A stretch of DNA of 64,000 bases from contig CBDEGD010000044.1 of the NCBI GenBank assembly GCA_965237625.1, forward strand, positions 62,001-126,000, given 5' to 3'. The notes beneath the pieces were generated by a model, which was given only the letters and a program-made list of their open reading frames with translations, searched no databases and had not been told where the DNA came from. This document shows positions 26,982 through 35,550 of this stretch, piece by piece. Within the stretch, counting starts at the first letter, position 1. Every line of letters starts with the position of its first letter. The position numbers and the translations under genes were made by a program. Source of the stretch: JABDIP01 sp965237625 (GTDB lineage: Bacteria; Pseudomonadota; Alphaproteobacteria; DSM-16000; Inquilinaceae).

Positions 26982-27728
26982 ATGAGCATCTGGGGCAAGA
27001 TTATCGGCGGTGCGGCCGGGCTGGCGCTTGGTGGGCCGTTGGGCGCTATCCTTGGCACAGCAGCCGGACACGCGGTCGACCGGCTGACCGACGCGGCGGC
27101 CAGCTTGGGCCAGGATGGCGAGGGCGACGACAACACCCGGAAGCTGGCCTTCACCATCGGACTCATCGTACTCGGCGCAAAGATGGCGAAAGCCGATGGC
27201 GTCGTCACAGATGACGAGGTCGCCGCATTCCGAGAGGTGTTCCGGGTCCCGCCCAATGAGCAGGCGAATGTCACCCGGGTATTCAACGTCGCCAGGCGGG
27301 ACCATCGCGGCTTCGAGCCCTATGCACGCCAGATCGCGAAGCTGTTCCGTAACCAACCGGCCGTGCTCGAGGAGTTGCTCTCCTGCCTGTTTCACATTGC
27401 CAAGGCGGACGGCAAGGTCGACGAGGCGGAGCTAACGTTTCTTCACGACGTTGCCATGGAGCTCGGCATGGACGAAGCCGACTTCCATCGTATCCGGGCG
27501 GAGGAAATCGGCCCGGACGCCGGCGACCCCTACCACATCCTCGGCGTCGACCGGGCGGCAGATGACAAGGAACTCAAGGCGGCTTTCCGGCGGCTGATCC
27601 GCGAGAATCATCCGGATCTGATGATCGCCCAGGGCATGCCGCAGGAATTCGTCGATGTCGCCAATGAGAAGATGGCGACCATCAATGCCGCCTATGACCG
27701 CATCTGCTCGGAACGCGGTATCACCTGA
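26982..27728 (+). CDS. TerB-like plus J-domain protein (DjlA-type)
   Basis: About 248 residues from the ATG at 26982. It has a Gly/Ala-rich N-terminus (MSIWGKIIGGAAGLALGG) that may contact the membrane, an acidic helical TerB domain (about 55-160, with KMAKADGVVTDDEVAAF and IAKADGKVDEAE), and a C-terminal DnaJ domain (about 180-248: DPYHILGVDRAADDKELKAA, then the HPD tripeptide in RENHPDLMIA). This is the DjlA co-chaperone layout: J-domain stimulation of DnaK ATPase. It is divergent from the kinase and 108 bp upstream of the EamA gene. Confidence 0.88.
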   Translation: MSIWGKIIGGAAGLALGGPLGAILGTAAGHAVDRLTDAAASLGQDGEGDDNTRKLAFTIGLIVLGAKMAKADGVVTDDEVAAFREVFRVPPNEQANVTRVFNVARRDHRGFEPYARQIAKLFRNQPAVLEELLSCLFHIAKADGKVDEAELTFLHDVAMELGMDEADFHRIRAEEIGPDAGDPYHILGVDRAADDKELKAAFRRLIRENHPDLMIAQGMPQEFVDVANEKMATINAAYDRICSERGIT

Positions 27729-27836
27729 CACCAAAATCCAGCGCCCTTGCGGCATTGCTATGGACGGAAGACGCCGGCGGCGGCACCTTGACCTTTCCAT
27801 CGGCCGCTCCGGCCACCCTCTCACGGAACCAATGCC

Positions 27837-28712
27837 ATGACACTGGCCGATGGCCTGGTCGGATTGCTGATCGCCTTCTTCTGGGGCCTGAACTTCGCGA
27901 TCTCAAAGGCGGGGCTGGAGCAATTTCCACCGATACTGATGATCTCGCTGCGCTTTGCCCTGGTGGCGATGCTGTTGGTGCCATTCGTGCCGATGCCGCG
28001 CGGACGGATGAAGGAGATCGCGTTCTTCTCGATCACGCTGGGCCTCCTGCATTTCTCGCTCATGTTCAGCGGCTTGGCCCAAGTCGACGCTGCGGTGGCC
28101 GCGATCACCATCCAGATCCAGGTCCCCTTCGCGGCTCTGCTGAGCGCGATCCTGTTCCGTGACCCGCCGGGATGGCGACGAATGCTCGGCATGGCGCTGG
28201 CCATCGCCGGAGTCGCGATCCTCGCCGGTGAGCCTCGCACGAGCTCGGTCCTCTGGGCGGTCGGCCTGATCGTCGCCGCCGCGCTGATTTGGGCCGTCTC
28301 GAACATCCAGATGAAGAAGCTGGCCGACGTGGACGGCTTTGCCCTGAACGGCTGGATGGCGCTCTTGGCCGCGCCGCAATTGCTGTTGACGTCACTGCTG
28401 ATCGAGCGTGGGCAATGGGCGGCGATCACCTCGGCCGACTTGTTGGACTGGGGCTCGGTCGCCTATCAGGGGGTGATCGTGGTGATCCTGGGCTACGGGC
28501 TTTGGTATCGGCTACTGCGGCGCTACTCGGTGAACCAGGTGATGCCGTTCACACTGCTGGTCCCGCTGTTCGGCGTGCTGTCGGGCGTGCTGTTCCTTGG
28601 CGAGGCCCAGACCTGGCCGCTCGCCGCCGGCGGAATGGCGACCATCATCGGTGTCGCGATCATCGTCTTGCGCCGGCCCAAGCTGGTCGAGCAGAAGTCC
28701 CGGGCGCTATAG
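27837..28712 (+). CDS. EamA-family (DMT) membrane transporter
   Basis: A 291-residue inner membrane protein with ten predicted helices in two EamA repeats (about 5-135 and 148-280). It starts MTLADGLVGLLIAFFWGLNF and has the second-repeat segment IIVLRRPK at its end. The family exports metabolites such as amino acids, and substrate cannot be read from sequence. It follows the DjlA-like gene on the same strand with a 108-bp gap, and a palindromic element lies directly after its stop. Confidence 0.88.
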   Translation: MTLADGLVGLLIAFFWGLNFAISKAGLEQFPPILMISLRFALVAMLLVPFVPMPRGRMKEIAFFSITLGLLHFSLMFSGLAQVDAAVAAITIQIQVPFAALLSAILFRDPPGWRRMLGMALAIAGVAILAGEPRTSSVLWAVGLIVAAALIWAVSNIQMKKLADVDGFALNGWMALLAAPQLLLTSLLIERGQWAAITSADLLDWGSVAYQGVIVVILGYGLWYRLLRRYSVNQVMPFTLLVPLFGVLSGVLFLGEAQTWPLAAGGMATIIGVAIIVLRRPKLVEQKSRAL

Positions 28713-28736
28713 GCGTATCTGTCGTCGGTACACCTA

Positions 28737-28999
28737 ATACCAAGGGAGATAAATAGTGACCGGTTTCACCGCTCTCCTGTGTCCGCCCGCAAGGCGCGGT
28801 CTGCGCCGTGGTGCTTCGCACCACAAGCGGAGCGCAACGCCGCGGGCGGACACAGGAGAGCGGCCTTCGGTGGTGCCAATTGGCCCCTTCGGATGCGTTG
28901 CGACGCTTGCCCGATGCGCTGCATCGAGCCGCGCACCGCGCCTGTCCGCAAGGGCCAATTTGCGCCATGAAACCGGTCACTATTTATCGCCCTTGGTAT
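28737..28999. mobile_element. MITE-like element with terminal inverted repeats
   Basis: The outer arms 28737-28768 and 28968-28999 are complementary at 31 of 32 positions (ATACCAAGGG ... GTGACCGGTTTCA). The homology continues inward, but on the left only after a 102-bp interruption: 28871-28893 matches the complement of 28945-28967 at 19 of 23 positions. There is no transposase frame. It fills the gap between the EamA gene and the hybrid kinase (28713-29084) and is structured enough to fold as RNA. Confidence 0.75.
28769..28870. repeat. Palindromic insert nested in the left arm of the MITE-like element
   Basis: A 22-bp arm at 28769-28790 (starting CCGCTCTCCTGTG) is perfectly complementary to 28842-28863. 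Inside lie a TGCGC/GCGCA pairing and a GTGGTGC-TTC-GCACCAC hairpin (28808-28824). The segment separates two stretches that are contiguous in the right arm of the surrounding element, so it appears to be a later insertion. Confidence 0.65.
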
Positions 29000-29084
29000 A
29001 AGAGGGCCTTTGCGAATCGGCGAGCATTCAGTGCTCGGGTAGCTGCCCAGGCGAAGACTGTCACCAGCTCCCGGACACGGTGTG

Positions 29085-31520
29085 CTACCGGCCTCTGCTG
29101 GCCCGCCGTTTCTTTGGCGATCTCGCGCCTTTGTTCGGCTTACTTACCGCCGCCTCGCCGAATTCCGATCGTCCAAGCCAAAAATTGATCTTGTCGATCA
29201 GAGTAGCCCTGTCGATGGGCTTCATGATGAAGTCGTTCATACCCGCAGCCCTGCAGGCCTCCTGGTCCGTTTCCATTACATGTGCGGTGACAGCGATTAT
29301 TGGAACGTCGCAAACCCTGCCCGGTAGCTTTCGAATTTGGCGCGTTGCTTCCTGACCGTCCAATTCCGGCATTCCGACATCCATAAGCACCAGATCATAG
29401 GGCCGGTTTCGTAATGCCTCGACCACCTCCCGCCCGTTGGCGACAGTGTCGATGCTGAGTCCGCACCCTGCAAGAAATGCCATGACGACTTTCTGGTTCG
29501 CCAGATTGTCTTCAGCGACAAGAATCCTGGACCCCGTGCCGGCCGCCACCGATAGGCCCGGATATCGTTGGGCACGTTTGGTTTCGCCAGCGATCTGGGC
29601 CACCAGAGTACGGCTCAAAAGCCTCATGAGCAGCCCGGGCCGCACCGGCTTTGGCAGGGCCGCATCGAACCCCAGACCCCGAGCTTCTGTATCCGGATCG
29701 ACCTGCCCGGACGACGACGCCAATACCAGTACCGTCGCTTCGTCCGCTGTTTCGTCACGCATCCGCCGCGCCAGGGTCTCGCCATCGGTACCCAGCATCG
29801 CGTACTCCGCGATCGCCATATGAAAAGGATTTGCCGCCTGTTTCGCCTCGCGCAGGATCGACAGACCTTCTTCCATGTCGGCGGCGCATGTGACTTCCAT
29901 GCCCAGCGCGGCCAGTTGCTTCTCGATGACCCGCCGAACCATATGACCATCGTCCAGGACCAGAACGCGATGCCCGCGTGTCGATTCGGAAAGATCCTGT
30001 GTCCAATCGACCACCCGGTCGCCGCTATGCTTTAGCGGGATTGCGAACCAGAATTTGCTGCCATGGCCCGGTTCCGAATCGACACCGATTTCTCCATTCA
30101 TCAGCGCGACCAGTTTCTGCGAGATCGCAAGCCCCAATCCCGTGCCGCCATAGGATCGTGTGGTCGATGAGTCCGCCTGTGTGAACGCCCCGAAGATCTT
30201 CTCCCGCGCCTCTCCGGGGATGCCAATGCCCGTATCAGTGATCTCGAAACGCAACACGACAGCGCCTTCGGTCAGCTGATCGCCCTCCGCCGTGACCTCG
30301 AGCGTCACGCCACCGGAATCTGTGAACTTCACCGCATTGCCGATCAAGTTTAGGAGAACCTGCCGGATCCGACCCTCGTCACCGCGCGCACCCCGGGGGA
30401 TGCCGGGAGCCAGGTACGCCGCCAGGTCGATCCCCTTGCCAGCGGCTTCAGGCCCAAGCAATTCGACGGCATTGTCGATCAGCGGGGCCAATTCGAACTC
30501 CATCTCCTCGAGTTTGATCTTGCCAGCCTCGGCCTTCGAGAAATCGAGGATATCGTTGATGATTGTCATCAGGCACTCGCCCGATTCCTGGATGGTCTGG
30601 ACGTATTCCCGTTGTGTTTCGGTGAGTTCGGAATCCAGCAGCAGTCCCGACATGCCCAATACGCCGTTCATGGGCGTCCGCACCTCGTGACTTACCATGG
30701 CGAGGAATTCCGACTTCGTCCGATTGGCGGCCTCCGCGGCCTCCTTGGCGATGCGCAGGGCCGCCTCGACCTGTTGGCGCTCATCGATTTCGATTTCGAG
30801 TGCGGCGTTCTTCGTCTGGATGTTCTTTTCGTTCTCTTCAAGCTCCAGATACTGCTTATGGAGAATTCCATCCGCGCGCCGGACGATGACAAGGAGCACG
30901 CCATACAAAATGGAAAAGATCAGGAGGAATATCGCGGCGTGAACGGAAGTACTGCGATTGAGCCGGGCCATCAACGGCGTCACGTCCGTATAAATCTCCA
31001 GCACGCCCTCGAGGGCGCCGTCGGCGTTATGAACGGCGACATAACTTTCTACGAGATCGCGGTTTTCGACGGCCCCGGAGAATGCACTGAAGCTGTCTCG
31101 AAAACTCAGCTTGCTGGCAGGTCTGGCTTCGTCCCGCGCCATCAGGAATCCGGGATTGCCGCTCTTGTCTTCACCCATCTGACTAGCCTGGGAGGAATAT
31201 ACCGTCAGCCCTTCGAGGTTATAGATTTTGATTTTCAGGACCGGTAATCCATCGGTCAGCTCAATCAGAACGTCATGCAGCCGCTGGGTTTCTGGCCGTT
31301 GGCGAAGGCTGTCGCCATCCTCGTCCACGGCGGTGACGTATTCGGCGAAGTCGGGCCAGACCGTGTTGGCGAATGACCGAGCCAGCGACGCATTATGCGT
31401 TTCGGATGAGGCGATCAGCTCCGCGACCGCGCCCTGTCGTTGAAACCAGACCAGGACAACAGTCACGACCGTGATGACGATCGCGCTCGTCAATGAAAAA
31501 TAACGCAGTAGCTTGAACAT
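29085..31520 (-). CDS. Hybrid sensor histidine kinase with two receiver domains
   Basis: An 811-residue protein. Two membrane helices (about 8-28 and 190-212) flank a periplasmic sensor region, followed by a coiled coil. The HisKA domain has SHEVRTPMNG (phospho-acceptor His near 277), then an HATPase domain with the N-box LLNLIGNAVKF and the G-boxes DTGIGIP and SYGGTGLGLAI. A first receiver-like domain (about 515-625) has the entry RVLVLDDGHMV but IAEYAML where the phospho-aspartate should be, so it is probably degenerate. The second receiver (about 660-785) is complete, with RILVAEDN, LVLMDVGMPELDG (Asp near 712) and a conserved Lys in FIMKPID. There is no HPt or output gene nearby. The tail is basic. 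Confidence 0.9.
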   Translation of the reverse strand: MFKLLRYFSLTSAIVITVVTVVLVWFQRQGAVAELIASSETHNASLARSFANTVWPDFAEYVTAVDEDGDSLRQRPETQRLHDVLIELTDGLPVLKIKIYNLEGLTVYSSQASQMGEDKSGNPGFLMARDEARPASKLSFRDSFSAFSGAVENRDLVESYVAVHNADGALEGVLEIYTDVTPLMARLNRSTSVHAAIFLLIFSILYGVLLVIVRRADGILHKQYLELEENEKNIQTKNAALEIEIDERQQVEAALRIAKEAAEAANRTKSEFLAMVSHEVRTPMNGVLGMSGLLLDSELTETQREYVQTIQESGECLMTIINDILDFSKAEAGKIKLEEMEFELAPLIDNAVELLGPEAAGKGIDLAAYLAPGIPRGARGDEGRIRQVLLNLIGNAVKFTDSGGVTLEVTAEGDQLTEGAVVLRFEITDTGIGIPGEAREKIFGAFTQADSSTTRSYGGTGLGLAISQKLVALMNGEIGVDSEPGHGSKFWFAIPLKHSGDRVVDWTQDLSESTRGHRVLVLDDGHMVRRVIEKQLAALGMEVTCAADMEEGLSILREAKQAANPFHMAIAEYAMLGTDGETLARRMRDETADEATVLVLASSSGQVDPDTEARGLGFDAALPKPVRPGLLMRLLSRTLVAQIAGETKRAQRYPGLSVAAGTGSRILVAEDNLANQKVVMAFLAGCGLSIDTVANGREVVEALRNRPYDLVLMDVGMPELDGQEATRQIRKLPGRVCDVPIIAVTAHVMETDQEACRAAGMNDFIMKPIDRATLIDKINFWLGRSEFGEAAVSKPNKGARSPKKRRASRGR

Positions 31521-31818
31521 GGCATTGGTCCGTCAGGGAACGTGAAATTTGACGGCCGCAGGTTAAGGTCCCTTGAATCATCTGCGAAATGCATGTCATG
31601 GAGCTTTTTCACAGCGACGGGATGAGGCATTGGCCTGGCGTCTCGGCGCTACCCAGGCCAATACCAGCCAATTGTCCGTGGACATCGCCTCTCACATTTC
31701 TTGCCGTCCAGTACCGCCAGCTGACCGGTCTAACCAAATGTAAACCCGTCTCCGCATCTTATCCCGCAATCGCGAACGCCGTTGGGCGGCGAATAGCGGT
31801 CGTGAATGTGAGGTCTCA

Positions 31819-32328
31819 ATGGGTCTGTTCGGCGGTATTTTCGGCGGCGATCGGCAGCGGCACGATGACCCGCCGGAGTTCCTGCAACTGGCGGATAGGG
31901 CGCGCAATCACCTGACCGCTTTGACAAATGCGCATGATGAGCTCTGGCAGATCAGCGAGGCCGATTGGAGCGTCGATCAGGATATCGGCGCGGTCATTTT
32001 CACAAACTCCGAGGCCATCCAGGCGACGGCACCGGTCCAGATCATCGGCACCTACAACACCCAGGACAATACTTGGCTCTGGAGTTGGGACAATCCGTCG
32101 GTTGCCTCCTGCCTGACCAAACACGCACGGCGCATGCAAGAGTATGGGCGTGAGCACTCAATCGACTCGCTTACCACCGGAAAGCTGGCGTGCTCCGAAG
32201 ATCGATGCTGGGAGCTGACCGCCGCGGCATGCCTGATCTGCGAGGCTCAGGGGGCGTATCGCGGCCCCGCCGGAGCGACGTTGGTCTTCATGACCTTTGG
32301 CGAGATCTCGCTGTCGAAAGCCTCTTGA
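31819..32328 (+). CDS. DUF6882-family protein
   Basis: A 169-residue cytoplasmic protein beginning MGLFGGIFGGDRQRHDDP. The central GTYNTQDNTWLWSWDNPSV is the signature of the DUF6882 family, whose members often lie near toxin or immunity-like genes but have no known function. GAGG precedes the ATG by 5 bases. It is divergent from the hybrid kinase. The 298 bp between them holds no convincing gene. Confidence 0.75.
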   Translation: MGLFGGIFGGDRQRHDDPPEFLQLADRARNHLTALTNAHDELWQISEADWSVDQDIGAVIFTNSEAIQATAPVQIIGTYNTQDNTWLWSWDNPSVASCLTKHARRMQEYGREHSIDSLTTGKLACSEDRCWELTAAACLICEAQGAYRGPAGATLVFMTFGEISLSKAS

Positions 32329-32370
32329 CCTCGCCACCCCGCGGTCGGCAGTGACCTATTATTTGCCGCG

Positions 32371-33153
32371 CTATGACGGCAATATCCCGAAATCCTTGCT
32401 TTCCGGAATAATCTGGCCGCCATCGACGACAAGGGTGGTGCCGGTGATATAGGCGGCTTCGTCGGAGGCCAGGAACAGAGCCGCATTGGCGACGTCGCGC
32501 GGAGTTCCAAGCCGGCCGAGCGGCACCGCCGCTTCCATGGAGCGGATGTATTCGGCGCTACGCTGGGTGCGCACCGCCTCGGTCTCGATATTGCCGGGCT
32601 CGATGCCGTTGACGGTAATGCCGTGGGGCGCGAATTCGACCGCGGCGGCGCGTATGAAACCGTTGATGCCGGCCTTGCTGGCCGAGTAGTGGCCGTGGCC
32701 GGGATTGCTGACCCGGGGGCCGGTGATCGATGAGGTGAAGACCATGCGGCCGTAATGCCGCTCTTTCATTGGCGCCAGACAGGCCCTCGCGGCCAGGAAA
32801 GTGCCGCGCAGATTGACCCCCAGAACCCGGTCCCACTCTTCGGTCGAGATATCCTCGATCAGCGTCCAGGGGTAGATGCCGGCGTTTTGCACAAGCACGT
32901 CGATCTGGCCGAAACGCTCCAGGGCCGCTGCGACGATGCGGCCGGCATCGGCGTCGCCGGCGATGTCGGCGTCGACGAAAGCGGCCGGCCCAATCGCGGC
33001 CAGCCGCTCCACGGTTGCATGACCGGCCTCCGCATCGCGATCGCCGATCACCACCGACGCGCCCTCCTCGACGAAACGCTCGGCAATGCCGGCGCCGATG
33101 CCCCGCGCCGCGCCGATCACGATCGCCACCCGATCCGCCAATCGTCCGCCCAT
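32371..33153 (-). CDS. SDR-family NAD(P)-dependent oxidoreductase
   Basis: A 260-residue classical short-chain dehydrogenase. The cofactor motif is GAARGIGAGIAERF near residue 15, with NAG at NAGIYPW and the catalytic Ser in SSITGP followed by YSASK. The ATG at 33153 has GGAGAG 8 bases upstream; a GTG at 33168 is an alternative. An acidic residue after the second strand (IGDRDAE) suggests NAD(H) preference. It is the last gene of the ribose-type ABC operon, 32 bp after the permease, so it probably oxidises the imported sugar or polyol. Substrate unknown. Confidence 0.88.
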   Translation of the reverse strand: MGGRLADRVAIVIGAARGIGAGIAERFVEEGASVVIGDRDAEAGHATVERLAAIGPAAFVDADIAGDADAGRIVAAALERFGQIDVLVQNAGIYPWTLIEDISTEEWDRVLGVNLRGTFLAARACLAPMKERHYGRMVFTSSITGPRVSNPGHGHYSASKAGINGFIRAAAVEFAPHGITVNGIEPGNIETEAVRTQRSAEYIRSMEAAVPLGRLGTPRDVANAALFLASDEAAYITGTTLVVDGGQIIPESKDFGILPS

Positions 33154-33184
33154 GGTCTGACTCTCCACTTGCTCAGTTCTCCGG

Positions 33185-34222
33185 TCAGAGATACCGCCGC
33201 CGGATCTCCAGCTTCAGGGTATCCAGCAGCACCGCGGCCAGCACCAGCCCGCCGCGAATGACCAGCGTGTAATGCGGCGGCATGCCCATCACGTTGATGG
33301 CCGTGTCGATGGCGCTGAGCAGCAGCACGCCGGCGAACACCCCGGAAAGCCGGCCGGACCCGCCCTTCAGGCTGACGCCGCCGATGACCACCGCGGCAAA
33401 GGCCTCAAACAGCATGCCGGTGCCCAGATTGGCGGTGGCCCCGGCGGTGCGCGCCGCCAGCAGCCAGCCGGCGAAGGCCGCCAGGCACCCGGACAATACG
33501 AAGGCCACCATCACCAGCCGGTCGACATTGATTCCGGCGCGATAGGGCGCGCGCGGGTTGCCGCCGATCAGATACAGGTAACGGCCATAGGGCACATGGC
33601 GCAGCAGCACGTAGAACACCACGAACACGGCAATCAGCAGCAGCACCAGGATCGGCACGCCCAACACCGTGCCGGTCGCCACATGGCGCAGCGCGTCGGG
33701 CAGGCCAAAGACCGAGCGGCCGCCGGTCAACGCGACGACGAAGCCGCGCACATAGATGAACGAGGCGAGGGTGACGATGAAGGCGTTGATCTTCAGGCGC
33801 ACGATCAGATAGCCGTTGATCAGGCCGAACAAGGCTCCGGCCAACAGGCACAGGATTAGTGTCGCCGGCACAACCAGCCATTCCGGCTCGATCACCAATG
33901 CGAGCCCGGCGCCATGTGTGCCGAACAGATAGGCCGCCACCATGGCCGAGAAGGCCATCACCGACTCGATCGACAGATCCATGTGGCCGGCAATGATCAC
34001 CATCGCCAGCCCGACCGCCATGATGCCGACGAAGGTCGCCTGGCGGGCGATGTTCACGAAAATCCCGACCTGCATGAAATTGTCGATGCCGAGCGAGAAG
34101 GCCAGCAACACGGTCAGCAGGATGAACCAGACCAGATGATCCAACAGAAAGCCGATCATCGCCCGCCTCGCGGGTGCAATTTCGCCGGCATTGGCGGTCA
34201 AGTCTTCGGTTCGCGCGGTCAT
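33185..34222 (-). CDS. Ribose-type ABC transporter permease (CUT2)
   Basis: A 345-residue inner membrane permease with about eight to ten helices, in the RbsC/FrcC family (GHMDLSIESVMAFSAMVAA, GGNPRAPYRAGINVDRLV, and AVVIGGVSLKGGSGRLSGVF near the C-terminus). The start is the ATG at 34222 (MTARTED). A longer in-frame reading to 34336 would only translate the inverted repeat at 34246, so I reject it. It works with the ATPase and binding protein upstream. Confidence 0.92.
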   Translation of the reverse strand: MTARTEDLTANAGEIAPARRAMIGFLLDHLVWFILLTVLLAFSLGIDNFMQVGIFVNIARQATFVGIMAVGLAMVIIAGHMDLSIESVMAFSAMVAAYLFGTHGAGLALVIEPEWLVVPATLILCLLAGALFGLINGYLIVRLKINAFIVTLASFIYVRGFVVALTGGRSVFGLPDALRHVATGTVLGVPILVLLLIAVFVVFYVLLRHVPYGRYLYLIGGNPRAPYRAGINVDRLVMVAFVLSGCLAAFAGWLLAARTAGATANLGTGMLFEAFAAVVIGGVSLKGGSGRLSGVFAGVLLLSAIDTAINVMGMPPHYTLVIRGGLVLAAVLLDTLKLEIRRRYL

Positions 34223-34245
34223 GTCATGGAGTTCCTCGGACGGCA

Positions 34246-34403
34246 GCGCTGCCCTCACCCTCCCACGGCTTCGCCGCGGGTCCCTCCCTCTCCCAGAGGG
34301 AGAAGGTATTCGCCGGCGTATCGCGGCGTATCGCATTGAAAACCCTCTCCCTCTGGGAGACGGAGGGACCCGCGGCGAAGCCGTGGGAGGGTAAGGGCGG
34401 CGC
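34246..34403. repeat. Long inverted repeat, copy 2 of the dispersed family
   Basis: The arms of about 58 bp (34246-34305 and 34344-34403) differ at only three or four positions. The left arm starts GCGCTGCCCTCACCC and the right ends in its complement. The same CCCTCACC-CCTCCCA-GGGTCCCTCCC-GGGAGA blocks occur at 13442-13590. It lies between the binding protein and permease genes of one operon, where it would form a very stable RNA hairpin and could stabilise the binding protein message. Confidence 0.8.
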
Positions 34404-34443
34404 GGCGGAAGAGTCCGTTCAAAGACCCTCCCGCCTCACACCG

Positions 34444-35490
34444 CTACTGAACGATCTGAACCGGATCCGTCGGCGGCTGCAGGTTCCCCCAGAACTGCGA
34501 AGCGTCGACATTTTCCGCGTTGATCGCCGCGCCGGGGATCTTCAGGGTCGGTCCCCAAGGCTCCATGACGAGTTCCGAGGACAGCCCGATCACATCATAG
34601 GTGCCGGCTTCCAGCGGCTCGCCGGCGACGATCTTGTCCAGGAACATGGCCAGCCCGTAGACCTGGGCATAGAGCGGTTGCTCGACCTCGACCTGCTCCC
34701 AGCCCTCGCGGATCAGGCTCAGCCCGACCGGGGCGCCATTCGAGCTGACCAGCATCACCTCGCCGGGCTGCTTGCCATTGCCTTCCAGAACCGCCGCCAC
34801 CGGCACGGCAAGATGGGCGGCATGCACGAAGATCAGGTCGATGTCCGGATTGACCAGAAGCTGGTCGGCGGCGATGTCGCCGGCGTTCGATGCCTCCCAT
34901 TGCAGCGCCGCGTGGGTCAGGATCTCCACATCGGGATGTGCCGCCATGCGTTCCTCGAAACCCTTCTGGATATCGAGGGTATAGCTGTCGCCCGGATCGC
35001 CGAGGATCTGCAGCACTTTGCCCTGGGCACTGCCGTGCCGCTGTTCGAGCAGGCGGGTGATCTCGGCCGCCGCCACATAGCCGATCTCCACCGTACCGGC
35101 CACCGATGTCAGATCGATCTGCGTGCTGGTGATCTGGCGGTCGAAGACCAGCACCGGAATGCCGGCGGCGCGCGCCTTTTCGATGCCCGGCACGACGGAA
35201 TCGAAGTCGACGGCGGCCAGCACGATGGCTGTCGGGTCGAGCTCGATCACGTCCTCGAACTGGTTGAGCTGAAGATCGGTGCGATTCTGGGCGTCGAGGG
35301 AGATGACCTCATAGCCGATCGATTCCAGCGTCGACTCCATCGAGTTCACCGACTCGGTCTGGAACTCGTCGAGCAGGGTCGGTACCAGGTAATAGACGGT
35401 GCCCTTCTCCTGCGAGGCGGCGCTCCCGGCAACGATGCCGACGGCGACGGCGACCGGTAGTACGAGCCCCCGTGTCAGATACTGTCTCAT
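34444..35490 (-). CDS. Sugar ABC transporter substrate-binding protein (RbsB/FrcB type)
   Basis: A 348-residue periplasmic protein. The ATG at 35490 follows GGGGAGGAA; an upstream 19-residue extension is rejected for lack of a binding site. A signal peptide spans about residues 1-26 (cleavage near GSAAS|QE). The mature protein is a type I periplasmic binding fold with the ribose-binding style segments VLAAVDFDSVVPGIEKARAA and IPVLVFDRQI near residues 95-120. The ligand is unknown, and a monosaccharide or polyol is expected given the downstream SDR. Confidence 0.9.
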   Translation of the reverse strand: MRQYLTRGLVLPVAVAVGIVAGSAASQEKGTVYYLVPTLLDEFQTESVNSMESTLESIGYEVISLDAQNRTDLQLNQFEDVIELDPTAIVLAAVDFDSVVPGIEKARAAGIPVLVFDRQITSTQIDLTSVAGTVEIGYVAAAEITRLLEQRHGSAQGKVLQILGDPGDSYTLDIQKGFEERMAAHPDVEILTHAALQWEASNAGDIAADQLLVNPDIDLIFVHAAHLAVPVAAVLEGNGKQPGEVMLVSSNGAPVGLSLIREGWEQVEVEQPLYAQVYGLAMFLDKIVAGEPLEAGTYDVIGLSSELVMEPWGPTLKIPGAAINAENVDASQFWGNLQPPTDPVQIVQ

Positions 35491-35550
35491 TGTCGTTTCC
35501 TCCCCATTTTGCCGGCCACTCCCAATGGCGGCCGGTCGCGGCGACACCCC

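Noticed and set aside
28713..29084. Insertion sequence with transposase
   Set aside because: The inverted repeats are clear but no frame encodes a transposase; the short frames inside are products of the palindrome.
31589..31915. A 108-codon plus-strand frame upstream of the DUF6882 gene
   Set aside because: It has no good ribosome binding site, overlaps the start of the DUF6882 gene and has random-looking composition.
34223..34336. N-terminal extension of the ribose-type permease
   Set aside because: It only translates the inverted repeat at 34246-34403; the ATG at 34222 starts the conserved protein.
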